This document shows, one piece after another, positions 1-8,959 of a DNA stretch of 64,000 nt. Every line of letters starts with the position of its first letter. Position 1 is the stretch's first letter. The position numbers were made by a program, and so were the translations under genes. The notes beneath the pieces were generated by a model. The model did no database searches. It was not told the origin of the DNA and saw only the letters and a program-made list of their open reading frames with translations. Source of the DNA: Lacrimispora amygdalina (lineage in GTDB: Bacteria > Bacillota > Clostridia > Lachnospirales > Lachnospiraceae); contig NZ_OAOF01000002.1 of NCBI RefSeq assembly GCF_900205965.1, forward strand, positions 370,489 through 434,488, in the 5' to 3' direction.

Positions 1-31
1 CATTGGTGGCTTACTCTTCCTTCCTTATCTC

Positions 32-1003
32 TCAATCTGGAAAATGTTTTTTATAGATTTCAAAAAAATCTGTGGTTTTTGAATTATCATCTTTGGAGAA
101 TTTAAGATCTTTCCAGAGGTCATTGCTGAATGTAACAGGATTGTCCTTTTTAAACTGAGCATAGATCTGGTCAAATGCTTCTTTTTTCCGGCTTGTATAC
201 AAACCAGCCTTCCGCTCCTGAGTGGCGGCCGCATCATAGTCATTGACACACCTTATAATATAGTATTTACCCTCATTTTCTACTAGCGGGCTTATTTCAC
301 CAGCAGCAAGACCAAATGCTGCATCCTCCAATGCCCCAGGCGTTTCTCCTCTTCCGATTTTACGCTCTATGGCAGCATCTTCTGAATATTCTTTGGCTAA
401 CGCCGAAAAATGAGCTCCCTGCTCTTTGGTTTTTAACAGAACTTCTTCCGCCGTGGTTTTATCTGACATCACAATCTCTTCCACCTCAATTACCTTAGCT
501 TCACTATCGCTGATCTCAAGATTCATATCCATGGTAAGTTCCACAACTACTTTATTGGACAGACAGTACTCTTCATACATGGTTCTCACATCAGACTGAT
601 TCACTCCCATATAAGCGATATCATCGGGAGTCAGAGAAGCATAATACTCCTCGGCCGCTTTGCGTATCTCTTCCTTCTCAGCACTTGTCAGAGTCACACC
701 TTTCCTTTGTGCAAGAAGATTCATCATCTTCATTTCCTGAAGAAACTCCCTCACCTGGTCCATAAGATAAGCTTCAAAGGTCTGGCCGCCAGGAATACTA
801 ACGCCCCAGATCTGGCTGGTATAAAGCTGTTGATATTTGTTTCTCTCTGTAGTCAGTATAATCATGGACTGGGGCAGAGAGTATAGCTTGGTATCCTTGA
901 TTTCCGAAACAAGGGGAATCTCCGTCTTACATCCGGTAAGTATGGCGGAAACTGCCGCCGCGATTAAAAGGAGTCTTCCCCAGTATCTGCGCAGGTTGTT
1001 CAT
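32..1003 (-). CDS. PpiC/PrsA-type peptidylprolyl isomerase lipoprotein
   Basis: Extracytoplasmic foldase that would help exported proteins fold by cis-trans isomerisation of prolyl bonds on the outer face of the membrane. The 323-residue product has a lipoprotein signal with lipobox LTGC (lipidated Cys25). An N-terminal SurA/PrsA-like helical region follows, then a parvulin domain at about residues 170-258, including EYSED and GALEDAAFGL stretches. I chose the ATG at 1003 because GAGGGG lies 5 nt upstream; an in-frame GTG six bases earlier is less convincing. It sits 15 nt downstream of the HAD gene on the same strand, so it is probably last in a maf-HAD-foldase operon. The substrate is unknown. 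Confidence 0.85.
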   Translation of the reverse strand: MNNLRRYWGRLLLIAAAVSAILTGCKTEIPLVSEIKDTKLYSLPQSMIILTTERNKYQQLYTSQIWGVSIPGGQTFEAYLMDQVREFLQEMKMMNLLAQRKGVTLTSAEKEEIRKAAEEYYASLTPDDIAYMGVNQSDVRTMYEEYCLSNKVVVELTMDMNLEISDSEAKVIEVEEIVMSDKTTAEEVLLKTKEQGAHFSALAKEYSEDAAIERKIGRGETPGALEDAAFGLAAGEISPLVENEGKYYIIRCVNDYDAAATQERKAGLYTSRKKEAFDQIYAQFKKDNPVTFSNDLWKDLKFSKDDNSKTTDFFEIYKKHFPD

Positions 1004-1018
1004 ACGCACCCCTCTTTC

Positions 1019-1804
1019 CTATATAAGCAGTTTCAATATCTTTAATACGCCCTGATTTAAATTGGTATCCGTCTGAAAGCGGGCCGCTTGTTTTACTTCT
1101 TTTCTGGCATTACCCACAGCGAAGCTGTAGTATGCCTGGTTCAACATCTCAATATCATTCAGCTGGTCGCCAAACGCCATGGTTTCCTCCGGTTTAATAG
1201 AAAGACTTTCCTGAAGGATCTTTACTGCCTCACCTTTATTGACACCAGGTCTCATACAGTCCATCCACATATCTCCGGAAATAGTAATCTTAAGCCTCTC
1301 CGCGTACTTCTCTCTTAACTGTCTGGTATAAACTTCCACATCTGTTTTCCGGTACACACTGATCTTGATAAATTCTGACTGAACCTTTGTTAAATCCTCC
1401 ACCGTTTCAACACGGAATTTGTAGTCGTTAACCATCCAGTCAAGGAATTCTCTGTCTTTCGTCTCTAAGTATACCACATCAGGACCACTGAGCATAACTT
1501 CAAGCCCTTCCATAGTCCTTACATCTTCCACCATCTCCATGACAGTGTTGCGTTCAATTGGATTTAAAAACAGATTTCTGCCGTGACAGCCTATGTAAGC
1601 GCCGTTATCAGAAAGATAGAATATTTTTTCTTTTACCGGATCAAAAATGGATTCAATACTGGCCCACTGCCTTCCGCTTGCAGCAGCGAACTGAATTCCC
1701 TTTGCCCTTAATTTCCGTATCACCTCATGAAGCTCATCCGGTACGTCATAACCACCGTCCGTCACCAGAGTTCCGTCAATATCCGATGCAATCAGTTTTA
1801 TCAT
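1019..1804 (-). CDS. Cof-type HAD-IIB family phosphatase
   Basis: Haloacid dehalogenase superfamily hydrolase of the Cof/IIB subclass. These cytoplasmic enzymes typically dephosphorylate sugar phosphates, nucleotides or flavin/pyridoxal phosphates. Visible motifs are the nucleophile motif DIDGTL near residue 8, a conserved Ser/Thr region (AAASGR) near residue 40, and the C-terminal metal motif FGDQLNDIEML near residue 210. At 261 residues it has normal family length, with the C2 cap between motifs. Its ATG overlaps the stop of the upstream maf gene by four bases (ATGA), indicating translational coupling. The specific substrate cannot be predicted from sequence. Confidence 0.88.
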   Translation of the reverse strand: MIKLIASDIDGTLVTDGGYDVPDELHEVIRKLRAKGIQFAAASGRQWASIESIFDPVKEKIFYLSDNGAYIGCHGRNLFLNPIERNTVMEMVEDVRTMEGLEVMLSGPDVVYLETKDREFLDWMVNDYKFRVETVEDLTKVQSEFIKISVYRKTDVEVYTRQLREKYAERLKITISGDMWMDCMRPGVNKGEAVKILQESLSIKPEETMAFGDQLNDIEMLNQAYYSFAVGNARKEVKQAARFQTDTNLNQGVLKILKLLI

Positions 1805-2397
1805 GCTTTCCCCTCCTGCTCACACATCTGCTTAAGTTCCTGATAAACACGCCCTACAGGCAATCCTACTACATTATTGTAATCTCCGTCAATCCCTTTG
1901 ATAAAAGCAGCAAACCGCCCCTGAATGCCATAAGCACCTGCTTTATCCATGGGTTCCTCACTCTCCGCATAGAAACGGATCTCTTCCTGTGTCATCGGAT
2001 ATACATGAACATCTGTCTGTTCTGCGAAAGACCGGGTGATGTTTTCCTTCTCTTTGCAAAAAATCAGAGTTACTCCTGTAAATACCTGATGGGTTTTCCC
2101 CTGAAAAGACTGGATCATCTCAAAGGCTTCTTCATGGCTGCCCGGTTTTCCTAAAATCTTACCGTCTGCCGCAACGACCGTATCAGCTCCGATGACAATG
2201 GTACCCGGAAGCTGTTTTATTGCCACATCCTCTGCTTTCTGCCGGGACAGTTCAATTACTGCCTCCCGGGGAATGGTGGTTGTTATCTTCTCATCAATTC
2301 CGCTGGGCTCTATCACTGGCCTCAATCCAACCTGGTTTAAAAGTTCTTTTCTCCTGGGTGATGCCGAAGCAAGCACAAGTTTTCTGTCACTTAACAT
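1801..2397 (-). CDS. maf: Maf family nucleotide pyrophosphatase
   Basis: House-cleaning nucleoside triphosphate pyrophosphatase that hydrolyses non-canonical or modified nucleotides (dTTP/UTP type) and has been linked to septum formation. The 198-residue protein begins with the Maf signature LASASPRRKELL and carries the conserved IGADTVV motif near residue 69. The start is supported by a GAGAGGGT ribosome site. It overlaps the HAD gene by four bases and lies in a three-gene minus-strand cluster with the foldase. The family assignment is secure; dTTP preference is inferred from the family only. Confidence 0.92.
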   Translation of the reverse strand: MLSDRKLVLASASPRRKELLNQVGLRPVIEPSGIDEKITTTIPREAVIELSRQKAEDVAIKQLPGTIVIGADTVVAADGKILGKPGSHEEAFEMIQSFQGKTHQVFTGVTLIFCKEKENITRSFAEQTDVHVYPMTQEEIRFYAESEEPMDKAGAYGIQGRFAAFIKGIDGDYNNVVGLPVGRVYQELKQMCEQEGKA

Positions 2398-2474
2398 TGG
2401 TACCCTCTCTTCTTTAAAACTACTGCTGTTTGAAATTGCAAACAGGCGGGACCCATAACGAATCCCGCCATTCT

Positions 2475-3032
2475 TTAATATACTTTCAGCCGTCCCACTA
2501 AGGACGTTTCATCTTCTTCACAATCCGCTTTCAGCTGCATTCTCATGGTATATACAAAATCAGTTGCATAAAATATTAAGAGAAACAGACCTGTAAAACG
2601 TTGAAAATTTTCAGGAATCAAACCTGCCGCCTGATTCACAAAGCCATTTAGAAAACGGAAATAAAAAATTCCCAGAAATCCCCATGCAATGCTGCTCTCC
2701 AGACATATAATACCCTTGTAGTTAAACCGCTTCCTGCTGTAATCCCACCAGAATGATCCAAACAGCTTAATCATCATATAAGCCGTGACCAGCTCCATGA
2801 AAGTTGCCATCACCATCGAGGCGAAATACAGACGTAGCGGACTGTCAATAAAAGGGCTGAGTAACATCGTAGCTCCCACAGAGCCGAATCCATATATGAT
2901 ACAGAACGGTCCGTGTCCAAATCCCCGATTAAAGACCGGTCTTTTATTTTCATAACTAAGAACTGCGCATTCAAGAAGATAACCCAGAAAGCTGAATAGG
3001 AAAAAACAGTTTATCCTATGATAAATTGACAT
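2475..3032 (-). CDS. CmpB-type putative ABC transporter permease (integral membrane)
   Basis: Integral membrane protein of about 185 residues resembling the clostridial family called putative ABC-transporter type IV / CmpB. The N-terminal segment FFLFSFLGYLLECAV, the RGFGHGPFCIIYGFG stretch and about five hydrophobic segments support this. No ATPase gene is adjacent, so the transporter label is only a family name. The ATG at 3032 has GGAGG 10 nt upstream; a TTG six bases earlier is possible. It stands alone, separated from maf by about 80 bp and from the PAP2-like gene by about 110 bp of AT-rich sequence. Confidence 0.7.
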   Translation of the reverse strand: MSIYHRINCFFLFSFLGYLLECAVLSYENKRPVFNRGFGHGPFCIIYGFGSVGATMLLSPFIDSPLRLYFASMVMATFMELVTAYMMIKLFGSFWWDYSRKRFNYKGIICLESSIAWGFLGIFYFRFLNGFVNQAAGLIPENFQRFTGLFLLIFYATDFVYTMRMQLKADCEEDETSLVGRLKVY

Positions 3033-3143
3033 ATCCAATTTGCCTCCAAAATTAACAATTTTTTAACTTGTTAAAGTATAATATGGATATCTAAAGAAAT
3101 CAAGGGTTATTTTCTTACGATTCCCCGAAATTTTTCTTTGTTA

Positions 3144-3602
3144 TTAATAATATTGTGCCAGGAATACCGCAAGTAAGATACCAAGTATGGCTCCTGCTGC
3201 TACCTGCAGTGGTGTATGTCCCACATATTCTTTTAATTTTTCCTGTAAAATCTCACCATTCAGCTTCAGAGGATTTTCTAACAATATGCTGTTTAGCAGC
3301 TTTGCCTGCTTTCCTGTTTCTCTCCTTACTCCCATGGCATCATACATCACAATCATGGAAAGTACAAAACTGATAGCAAACTCAAAAGAACCGACGCCAT
3401 AACGGTAACTGGCGGCGGTCGTTAATGCACAAACCGTAGAGGAATGGGAGCTTGGCATGCCGCCAGATCCCACAAGCCTCTCCGGGTTAAAATTCTTACT
3501 AAGAGCCAGGTCAATCAGAGTCTTTAATACCTGTGCCACCAGCCAGCCGGTAACAGCAGTCACTAAAACCTGATTTTCCAGAATCACTTCCCAAAATTTC
3601 AT
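3144..3602 (-). CDS. Divergent PAP2 family membrane protein (DUF212/YuiD type)
   Basis: Small membrane protein of the divergent PAP2 family, related to phosphatidic acid phosphatases. The 152-residue product has several transmembrane segments and the family signature GSGGMPSSHSSTVCAL, which contains the conserved SxH of the phosphatase site. An ATG at 3602 with GGAGG 5 nt upstream is preferred; the longer reading frame would run back into the HD-domain gene. With this start the gene begins 13 nt after the HD gene stops, so the two are probably cotranscribed. The lipid or isoprenoid phosphate substrate is unknown. Confidence 0.82.
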   Translation of the reverse strand: MKFWEVILENQVLVTAVTGWLVAQVLKTLIDLALSKNFNPERLVGSGGMPSSHSSTVCALTTAASYRYGVGSFEFAISFVLSMIVMYDAMGVRRETGKQAKLLNSILLENPLKLNGEILQEKLKEYVGHTPLQVAAGAILGILLAVFLAQYY

Positions 3603-3615
3603 GGTTTCCTCCATC

Positions 3616-4185
3616 TTATGCCGCACTTTTTCTGCCAAAACCGTATAATACCCAACGTTTTATCCTTGCGGTGGTTTCCACGAAACCACATAATTTATCC
3701 GCATAAATAATCACCATTCCGCCTTTCGTTCTGGGTGGAACAGGTGTAAGCGGCCACATATGCCGCAGAATCATGTTCTTCTCATTCTCCGTTAAATCGA
3801 AATGCTTTTCTGCATTCTTTAATGCAATTCTCGGGTGAGTAAAACCATGGAAACGTTCCCCGGTTTCTCTGGCACGCGTGTGCCAGTCATATAGAAAGAA
3901 ATCATGAAGAAGACCTGCTCTGGCAGCTTCTCTGTATTCCCAGCCTAATTTTCTGCATATGCTATAGCTTAAATAGGAAACCTTAATACAATGAGCCTTG
4001 CAGGTAGTGTCTCCATGCTGCATATAGTTATCCATGGACTGGAACAGCTCGTGGTCTAAGATATCCTTGACACAGGCAATATATTCCGAATCCATATTAT
4101 AATCTTTCCGCTCTACCCATGAGGAATCCTCTGCCCACTTAAGAGCTTCCTTCTCCTCCTCAGGGGTTAAATACATATTTTTCAT
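3616..4185 (-). CDS. HD domain-containing phosphohydrolase
   Basis: Cytoplasmic metal-dependent HD-domain protein of 189 residues. The HD motif LLHDFFLYDW follows an upstream His in the AHCIKVSYL segment, and further metal-ligand candidates occur in HGFTHPRIA and RHMWPLTP, which together make a complete HD site. Such proteins hydrolyse nucleotides or phosphate esters. The gene lies between the glycogen synthase gene upstream and the PAP2-like gene downstream, with which it is probably cotranscribed. The ribosome site is weak (GGAAGCG about 12 nt upstream), so the start is moderately certain. The substrate is unknown. Confidence 0.78.
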   Translation of the reverse strand: MKNMYLTPEEEKEALKWAEDSSWVERKDYNMDSEYIACVKDILDHELFQSMDNYMQHGDTTCKAHCIKVSYLSYSICRKLGWEYREAARAGLLHDFFLYDWHTRARETGERFHGFTHPRIALKNAEKHFDLTENEKNMILRHMWPLTPVPPRTKGGMVIIYADKLCGFVETTARIKRWVLYGFGRKSAA

Positions 4186-4224
4186 GGTTATTTAGTCGCT
4201 TCCTTCTTAATAATGTACACCAGC

Positions 4225-5670
4225 TTAACAGCCAGTCAGCCAGTCATAAAGCTCCTGATACTTCATCGCTGAAGTTTTCCAGGAGTAATCCTTAGACATA
4301 GCCCGGTCGATGATCTTGTTCCACTCACGTCTCTTATCATAATATATGCGCTGTGCATATCGGACAGTGCCAAGCATCTCATGAGCATTATAGTTGGAGA
4401 AGGAAAAACCCGTCCCCTTACTCTCATACTCATTATAGGGCTCTACCGTATCTTTTAAACCTCCGGTCTCCCTTACAATGGGAACTGTGCCATATCTTAA
4501 GGCCATCAGCTGGCTTAAACCGCAGGGTTCAAACAAAGATGGCATCAAAAACGCATCACAGGCGGCATAAATCTTATGAGACATTGCTTCCGAATAATAA
4601 ATATTTGCTGATACCTTATCCGGATACTTCCATGCATAATGGCGGAACATATTCTCATACCGTTCTTCACCGGTACCAAGAATAACCAGCTGGATATCAT
4701 CCTGACACAACTCATCCATCACACACTGGACTAAGTCCAGTCCCTTCTGGTCAGTCAGTCTGGAAACGATTCCAATCATAAACTTCCCTGCATCCTGAAT
4801 CAGGGAAAGCTCTTTTTGCAGAGCAGTTTTATTCTTTTCCTTTTCCTTGCGGAAATTCCGTAAATTATAATTCTCTACAATATACGAATCTGTCTCAGGG
4901 TCAAATTCGTCATAATCAATTCCGTTTACAATCCCTCTTAAGCTGCATTCCCTTGCCCGCATCAGTCCGTCAAGACCTTCTCCATAGAAAGGCATCTTTA
5001 TCTCCTGTGCATAGGTCTCGCTGACTGTAGTAATGGCATCTGCATATACGATACCGCCTTTTAACAGATTTCCATCCTTATAGGCTTCCAGCTTATCCGG
5101 AGTGAAATAGTAATCAGGCAGGCAGGTCAGCGCCTGTATGGTTTTTACATCCCAGACTCCCTGAAATTTTAAATTGTGAATGGTAATCACCGATTTCATA
5201 CTGCGAAAGAATTCTCCTTCACGAAACCGGTCTTTTAACAGAACAGGAATCAGGCCGGTCTGCCAGTCATGGCAGTGTACTACATCCGGCTGAAATCCGA
5301 TTACGGGAAGAGAAGATAAGGCGGCCCGTGAAAAAAAGCAGAACTTTTCCAGATCCTGATACCATTCCCCATAAGGCTTTGCACCCTGGTAATAACCTTC
5401 GTTATCGATAAAATAGAAGGTAATACCGTCCCAGACACACTGAAGAATCCCCACATATCTGCTTTGTCCCAGATAATCCATATAAAAATGATCCACATAC
5501 GTCATCTGGTTTCTTAATTCTTCGTTAATACAAAGATATTTGGGTATCATAACTCTCACATCATAATATTCCTGATCAAAGCACTTGGGAAGGGATCCCA
5601 CTACATCTGCAAGACCTCCGGTTTTTACAAAAGGTACTGCCTCCGATGCAACGAACAAAATCTTCTTCAT
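4225..5670 (-). CDS. glgA: Glycogen synthase (ADP-glucose type, GT5)
   Basis: Transfers glucose from ADP-glucose to the non-reducing end of alpha-1,4-glucan. The 481-residue length is typical of bacterial GlgA. Diagnostic features are the N-terminal KTGGLADVVGSLPK motif that binds ADP-glucose, the HDWQTGL segment in the GT5 N-domain, and FEPCGLSQLMALRYG in the C-terminal domain. The start has a clear GGGAGG site 7 nt upstream. No other glycogen genes (glgB, glgC, glgP) are nearby, which is unusual because they often cluster. A 40-nt gap to the downstream HD gene allows cotranscription. Confidence 0.95.
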   Translation of the reverse strand: MKKILFVASEAVPFVKTGGLADVVGSLPKCFDQEYYDVRVMIPKYLCINEELRNQMTYVDHFYMDYLGQSRYVGILQCVWDGITFYFIDNEGYYQGAKPYGEWYQDLEKFCFFSRAALSSLPVIGFQPDVVHCHDWQTGLIPVLLKDRFREGEFFRSMKSVITIHNLKFQGVWDVKTIQALTCLPDYYFTPDKLEAYKDGNLLKGGIVYADAITTVSETYAQEIKMPFYGEGLDGLMRARECSLRGIVNGIDYDEFDPETDSYIVENYNLRNFRKEKEKNKTALQKELSLIQDAGKFMIGIVSRLTDQKGLDLVQCVMDELCQDDIQLVILGTGEERYENMFRHYAWKYPDKVSANIYYSEAMSHKIYAACDAFLMPSLFEPCGLSQLMALRYGTVPIVRETGGLKDTVEPYNEYESKGTGFSFSNYNAHEMLGTVRYAQRIYYDKRREWNKIIDRAMSKDYSWKTSAMKYQELYDWLTGC

Positions 5671-5767
5671 CCAAAAACCTCCCTTATCTTTTCCCTTCCG
5701 GGCATTGTCTGTTATGCTATAGTATACTGCATTTTCAGAAAATAAGGAAGTATCTTTCCCTAAAGAT

Positions 5768-6574
5768 TTATGAAAGTTTTTTGTAATCCAGCCTTATTTT
5801 ATCAGCAATGAGTGCAATAAACTCAGAATTTGTAGGTTTTCCTTTTCCTGTGCTCACGGTATATCCGAACAGATCATTGATGGTATCCATCTTTCCTCTG
5901 CTCCATGCCACTTCTATGGCATGACGGATAGCCCGTTCCACACGGCTTGGTGTCGTCTGATGTTTCTTTGCAATGGAAGGGTAAAGGATCTTCGTGACAG
6001 AAGTAAGCATCTCCTGATCCTGTACCGATATAACGATTGCATCCCTTAAATACTGATATCCTTTAATATGTGCAGGAATTCCGATTTCATGAAGCATTTG
6101 TGTAACATCATTTTCTAAATTCTGCTCCATGTACTCCGTTTTATTGACATAAGGCTTCACCTTTTTCATGCCCTGAAGACTTGGTACTTTCGTCTTTCTC
6201 TGCCCCACTCTTCGTACCTTATCGACGATAATTTCCTTATTGAACGGCTTCATTATGTAATAATTCGCCCCCATCCGGAATGCATCTTCTGTAATATTTT
6301 CACTTCCTGCGGCGGTTACCATAATAAATGAGGGAATCTTAGACACAGCACCGTTTCCTCTTACCCGCTCCATAACTGTTATTCCGTCCATTCTCGGCAT
6401 AATCACATCCAATAAGACAACATCCGGATTTGTTTTGAGGATCATGTTATAGGCGTCTTCGCCGTTATCCGCTCTTCCTACTACATGAAAATCCTCCTCT
6501 CCTTCCAGTATATCATTCAGCAGATTTAAGGTCTGCAGGTTATCATCTGCAATAGCGATACTGATTTCTGACAT
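5768..6574 (-). CDS. spo0A: Stage 0 sporulation response regulator Spo0A
   Basis: Master transcription factor for entry into sporulation. When phosphorylated it binds 0A boxes (TGTCGAA) and recruits RNA polymerase. The 268-residue protein has a receiver domain at about residues 1-120, with acidic pocket residues in IADDN and the phosphoacceptor Asp in [13 protein letters not shown]. The C-terminal Spo0A effector domain holds the conserved helix [20 protein letters not shown] chose the ATG at 6574 (protein begins [12 protein letters not shown]) because AGGAGGAG precedes it; a TTG nine codons upstream is unlikely. It lies about 2.8 kb from spoIVB, with the OPT/PqqD pair inserted between; the two are often adjacent in Clostridia. 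Confidence 0.97.
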   Translation of the reverse strand: MSEISIAIADDNLQTLNLLNDILEGEEDFHVVGRADNGEDAYNMILKTNPDVVLLDVIMPRMDGITVMERVRGNGAVSKIPSFIMVTAAGSENITEDAFRMGANYYIMKPFNKEIIVDKVRRVGQRKTKVPSLQGMKKVKPYVNKTEYMEQNLENDVTQMLHEIGIPAHIKGYQYLRDAIVISVQDQEMLTSVTKILYPSIAKKHQTTPSRVERAIRHAIEVAWSRGKMDTINDLFGYTVSTGKGKPTNSEFIALIADKIRLDYKKLS

Positions 6575-6626
6575 ATTGATACTCTCCTCCTGATTCTTCA
6601 AAATAAATGAAAACTAGTGTATAGCC

Positions 6627-6656
6627 ATTATAATCTTGCCCCAGCTCATGCCGCAA
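6627..6656 (-). promoter_or_regulatory. Candidate sigma-A promoter of spo0A
   Basis: Reading the minus strand, TTGCGG (6656-6651) is followed after 18 bp by TATAAT (6632-6627), about 50 bp before the spo0A start. The -10 is perfect; the -35 keeps the TTG core. This is a sequence match only. Confidence 0.5.
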
Positions 6657-6674
6657 CGTGATTCTATCGCATAA

Positions 6675-6681
6675 TTCGACA
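6675..6681 (-). promoter_or_regulatory. 0A box upstream of spo0A
   Basis: Perfect TGTCGAA on the minus strand, about 100 bp upstream of the spo0A start and just upstream of the candidate promoter. This is the consensus Spo0A binding site, so autoregulation is likely but inferred. Confidence 0.55.
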
Positions 6682-6731
6682 AGAAAAACGTTTAATTTAT
6701 CGAATATGGGATTCTGGTCCTACAGTCCCAC

Positions 6732-6738
6732 TGTCGAA
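6732..6738 (+). promoter_or_regulatory. Second 0A box upstream of spo0A, opposite orientation
   Basis: Perfect TGTCGAA on the plus strand, 51 bp further from spo0A than the first box and facing it. The 450-bp spo0A/OPT spacer (6575-7051) otherwise holds AT-rich sequence and the two divergent promoters, with no gene seen. Confidence 0.45.
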
Positions 6739-6987
6739 TGAAGAAAAGGTCTTATACGGTCTGAATTCATGTTTTCCCCCCTTTTTTTACCGGTGTTGAA
6801 AATTGAAACTACTTGTCGTCAAAAAAACGTTAAACACGCCGTAACTAACTCTTATACTACCACATTACAAATAGGTTGAAAAGCCTTTCATAAGGATTTG
6901 ACCTATTTTAAATACGTTCTTTTTAAGCATTTTGTTAAGAAAAAAAATATTATACTTTTTTTTATAATAAAAAATCCACAATTACTC

Positions 6988-7016
6988 TTGCTCCTTTTAA
7001 AATAAATGATTATAAT
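6988..7016 (+). promoter_or_regulatory. Candidate sigma-A promoter of the OPT transporter
   Basis: TTGCTC (6988-6993) and a perfect TATAAT (7011-7016) are separated by 17 bp and end 35 bp before the OPT start. It is divergent from spo0A. Confidence 0.5.
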
Positions 7017-7051
7017 TGTTACTGAATAAAAAAAATCAGGGGGAAATACAT

Positions 7052-8959
7052 ATGAAAGAACAAAACGATTTTAAGCCTTATGTACCGGCTGAAAAAATCA
7101 CTCCGGAATTTACAGTAACCTCTATTGCTCTGGGCATCATACTGGCCGTGGTCTTCGGTGCCGCCAATGCTTATCTGGGTCTCCGGGTTGGTATGACCAT
7201 CTCTGCTTCTATCCCCGCCGCCGTCATCTCCATGGGTGTGATCCGGGTAATTTTGAAGAAAAACTCGATTCTGGAAAGCAACATCGTTCAAACCGTTGGT
7301 TCTGCAGGCGAATCCCTGGCTGCAGGGGCTATCTTCACGCTTCCTGCTCTTTTTTTATGGGCTGCTGAAGGAAAAATGGAAACACCTGGTATTCTTGAAA
7401 TCACCCTTATCGCTCTGATCGGCGGTATTCTGGGTATCCTTTTCATGGTACCTTTAAGAAACGCGCTGATTGTAAAAGAACACGGAGTTCTTCCTTATCC
7501 GGAAGGGACTGCCTGCGCAGAAGTTCTCCTTGCAGGTGAAGAGGGCGGTGCCAATGCCTCTACGGTGTTTGCAGGAATGGGATTTGCCGCTGTCTTTAAA
7601 TTCATCATTGATGGACTGAAACTGGTTCCAGGAGAAGTGTCCTTCCGCGTGAAAGGCTATGCGGGTGAGCTGGGAACACAGATCTATCCTGCAGTTATGA
7701 GTGTTGGATATATCTGCGGTCCGAGAATCTCCTCTTACATGTTTGCCGGAGGTGTTATCAGCTGGCTGGTGTTTATCCCGGCAATCGTCCTCTTCGGAGC
7801 AGATTTAACCCTTTATCCCGGTACTGTTCCCATTGGTGAGATGTTCGCAAACGGAGGAGCAGGCGCCATCTGGGGAACCTACATCCGTTATATTGGTGCC
7901 GGTGCCCTTGCTGCCGGTGGAATTATAAGCCTGGTAAAATCTCTGCCGTTAATTATCCGCACCTTCGCAGATGCCATGAAAGGACTTGGCCAGAGCGGTT
8001 CGGGCAGCGGTCTTCGTACACAGCAGGACTTAAGCTTTAAGATAATTCTGGGCGGAGTTGGACTTCTCACTATCCTCGTCTGGCTGATCCCGACCATTCC
8101 GGTAAGCCTGATCGGTGCTATTATCGTAGTTATTTTTGGATTCTTCTTTGCTACCGTGTCCTCGAGAATGGTAGGATTGGTAGGAAGCAGCAATAACCCT
8201 GTTTCCGGTATGGCGATTGCAACGCTTCTGATCGCTACCATCGTATTAAAAGCTACCGGTGACGGCGGAATACATGGAATGAAGGGTGCAATTGCCATTG
8301 GCTCCATTATCTGTATCGTGGCTGCCATAGCTGGTGATACGTCACAGGATTTAAAAACCGGCTATCTGTTAGGAGCAACTCCGAAAAAACAGCAGATCGG
8401 TGAATTAATCGGAGTTGTCGCTGCTGCATTTGCAATCGGTGGGGTTTTATATCTGTTAAACGCAGCATTGGGCTTTGGATCTGAACAGCTGGGTGCACCA
8501 CAGGCCATGCTGATGAAGATGATTATTGAAGGTGTTATGGATAATAATCTTCCATGGGCATTGGTATTTATGGGTGTTTTCTTAGCCGTTGCAGTGGAAA
8601 TCCTGGGAATTCCGGTTCTCCCCTTTGCAATTGGTGTATATCTTCCTGTCCAGTTAAATGCATGCATTATGGTGGGTGGTCTGGTACGCCTTTATTTTGA
8701 CAGAATGAAAAAAGAAAAAAAGGAAAAAGAACAGCTGATCAGCGATGGAATGCTTTACTGTTCCGGAATGATTGCAGGAGAAGGTCTGGTAGGTATTCTG
8801 CTTGCACTTTTGGCAGTTTTCGGTCTGGACAAGGCCCTGAATTTATCCGCAAAACTGAGTCTTCCTTCCCCTGTCCTGGATTTTAGCAGCCTTATTCTGT
8901 TTGCTCTGATTATCATAAGTCTTCTTAAATTTACGATTTGGAAGAAAGTGAAAAAATGA
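7052..8959 (+). CDS. OPT family oligopeptide transporter
   Basis: Secondary transporter of the oligopeptide transporter (OPT) superfamily, which imports peptides or peptide-like metal chelates by proton symport. The 635-residue product has about 15 hydrophobic segments, family-typical NAYLGLRVGMTISASIPAAV near the N-terminus, and the EGTACAEVLLAGEEGG motif. ATG 7052 is preceded by AGGGGG 8 nt upstream, so I prefer it over the TTG that extends the frame to 7016. It is the first gene of a two-gene plus-strand unit; its stop overlaps the PqqD-like gene by four bases. The substrate is unknown. Confidence 0.9.
   Translation: MKEQNDFKPYVPAEKITPEFTVTSIALGIILAVVFGAANAYLGLRVGMTISASIPAAVISMGVIRVILKKNSILESNIVQTVGSAGESLAAGAIFTLPALFLWAAEGKMETPGILEITLIALIGGILGILFMVPLRNALIVKEHGVLPYPEGTACAEVLLAGEEGGANASTVFAGMGFAAVFKFIIDGLKLVPGEVSFRVKGYAGELGTQIYPAVMSVGYICGPRISSYMFAGGVISWLVFIPAIVLFGADLTLYPGTVPIGEMFANGGAGAIWGTYIRYIGAGALAAGGIISLVKSLPLIIRTFADAMKGLGQSGSGSGLRTQQDLSFKIILGGVGLLTILVWLIPTIPVSLIGAIIVVIFGFFFATVSSRMVGLVGSSNNPVSGMAIATLLIATIVLKATGDGGIHGMKGAIAIGSIICIVAAIAGDTSQDLKTGYLLGATPKKQQIGELIGVVAAAFAIGGVLYLLNAALGFGSEQLGAPQAMLMKMIIEGVMDNNLPWALVFMGVFLAVAVEILGIPVLPFAIGVYLPVQLNACIMVGGLVRLYFDRMKKEKKEKEQLISDGMLYCSGMIAGEGLVGILLALLAVFGLDKALNLSAKLSLPSPVLDFSSLILFALIIISLLKFTIWKKVKK

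Noticed and set aside
6810..6825. Third 0A box (TTGTCGTCAAAA) upstream of spo0A
   Set aside because: Deviates from TGTCGAA in two positions; not strong enough to list.
7888..8667. Two minus-strand open frames within the OPT gene
   Set aside because: Antisense to a certain transporter gene; low-complexity Pro/Ala/Ile content typical of shadow frames.
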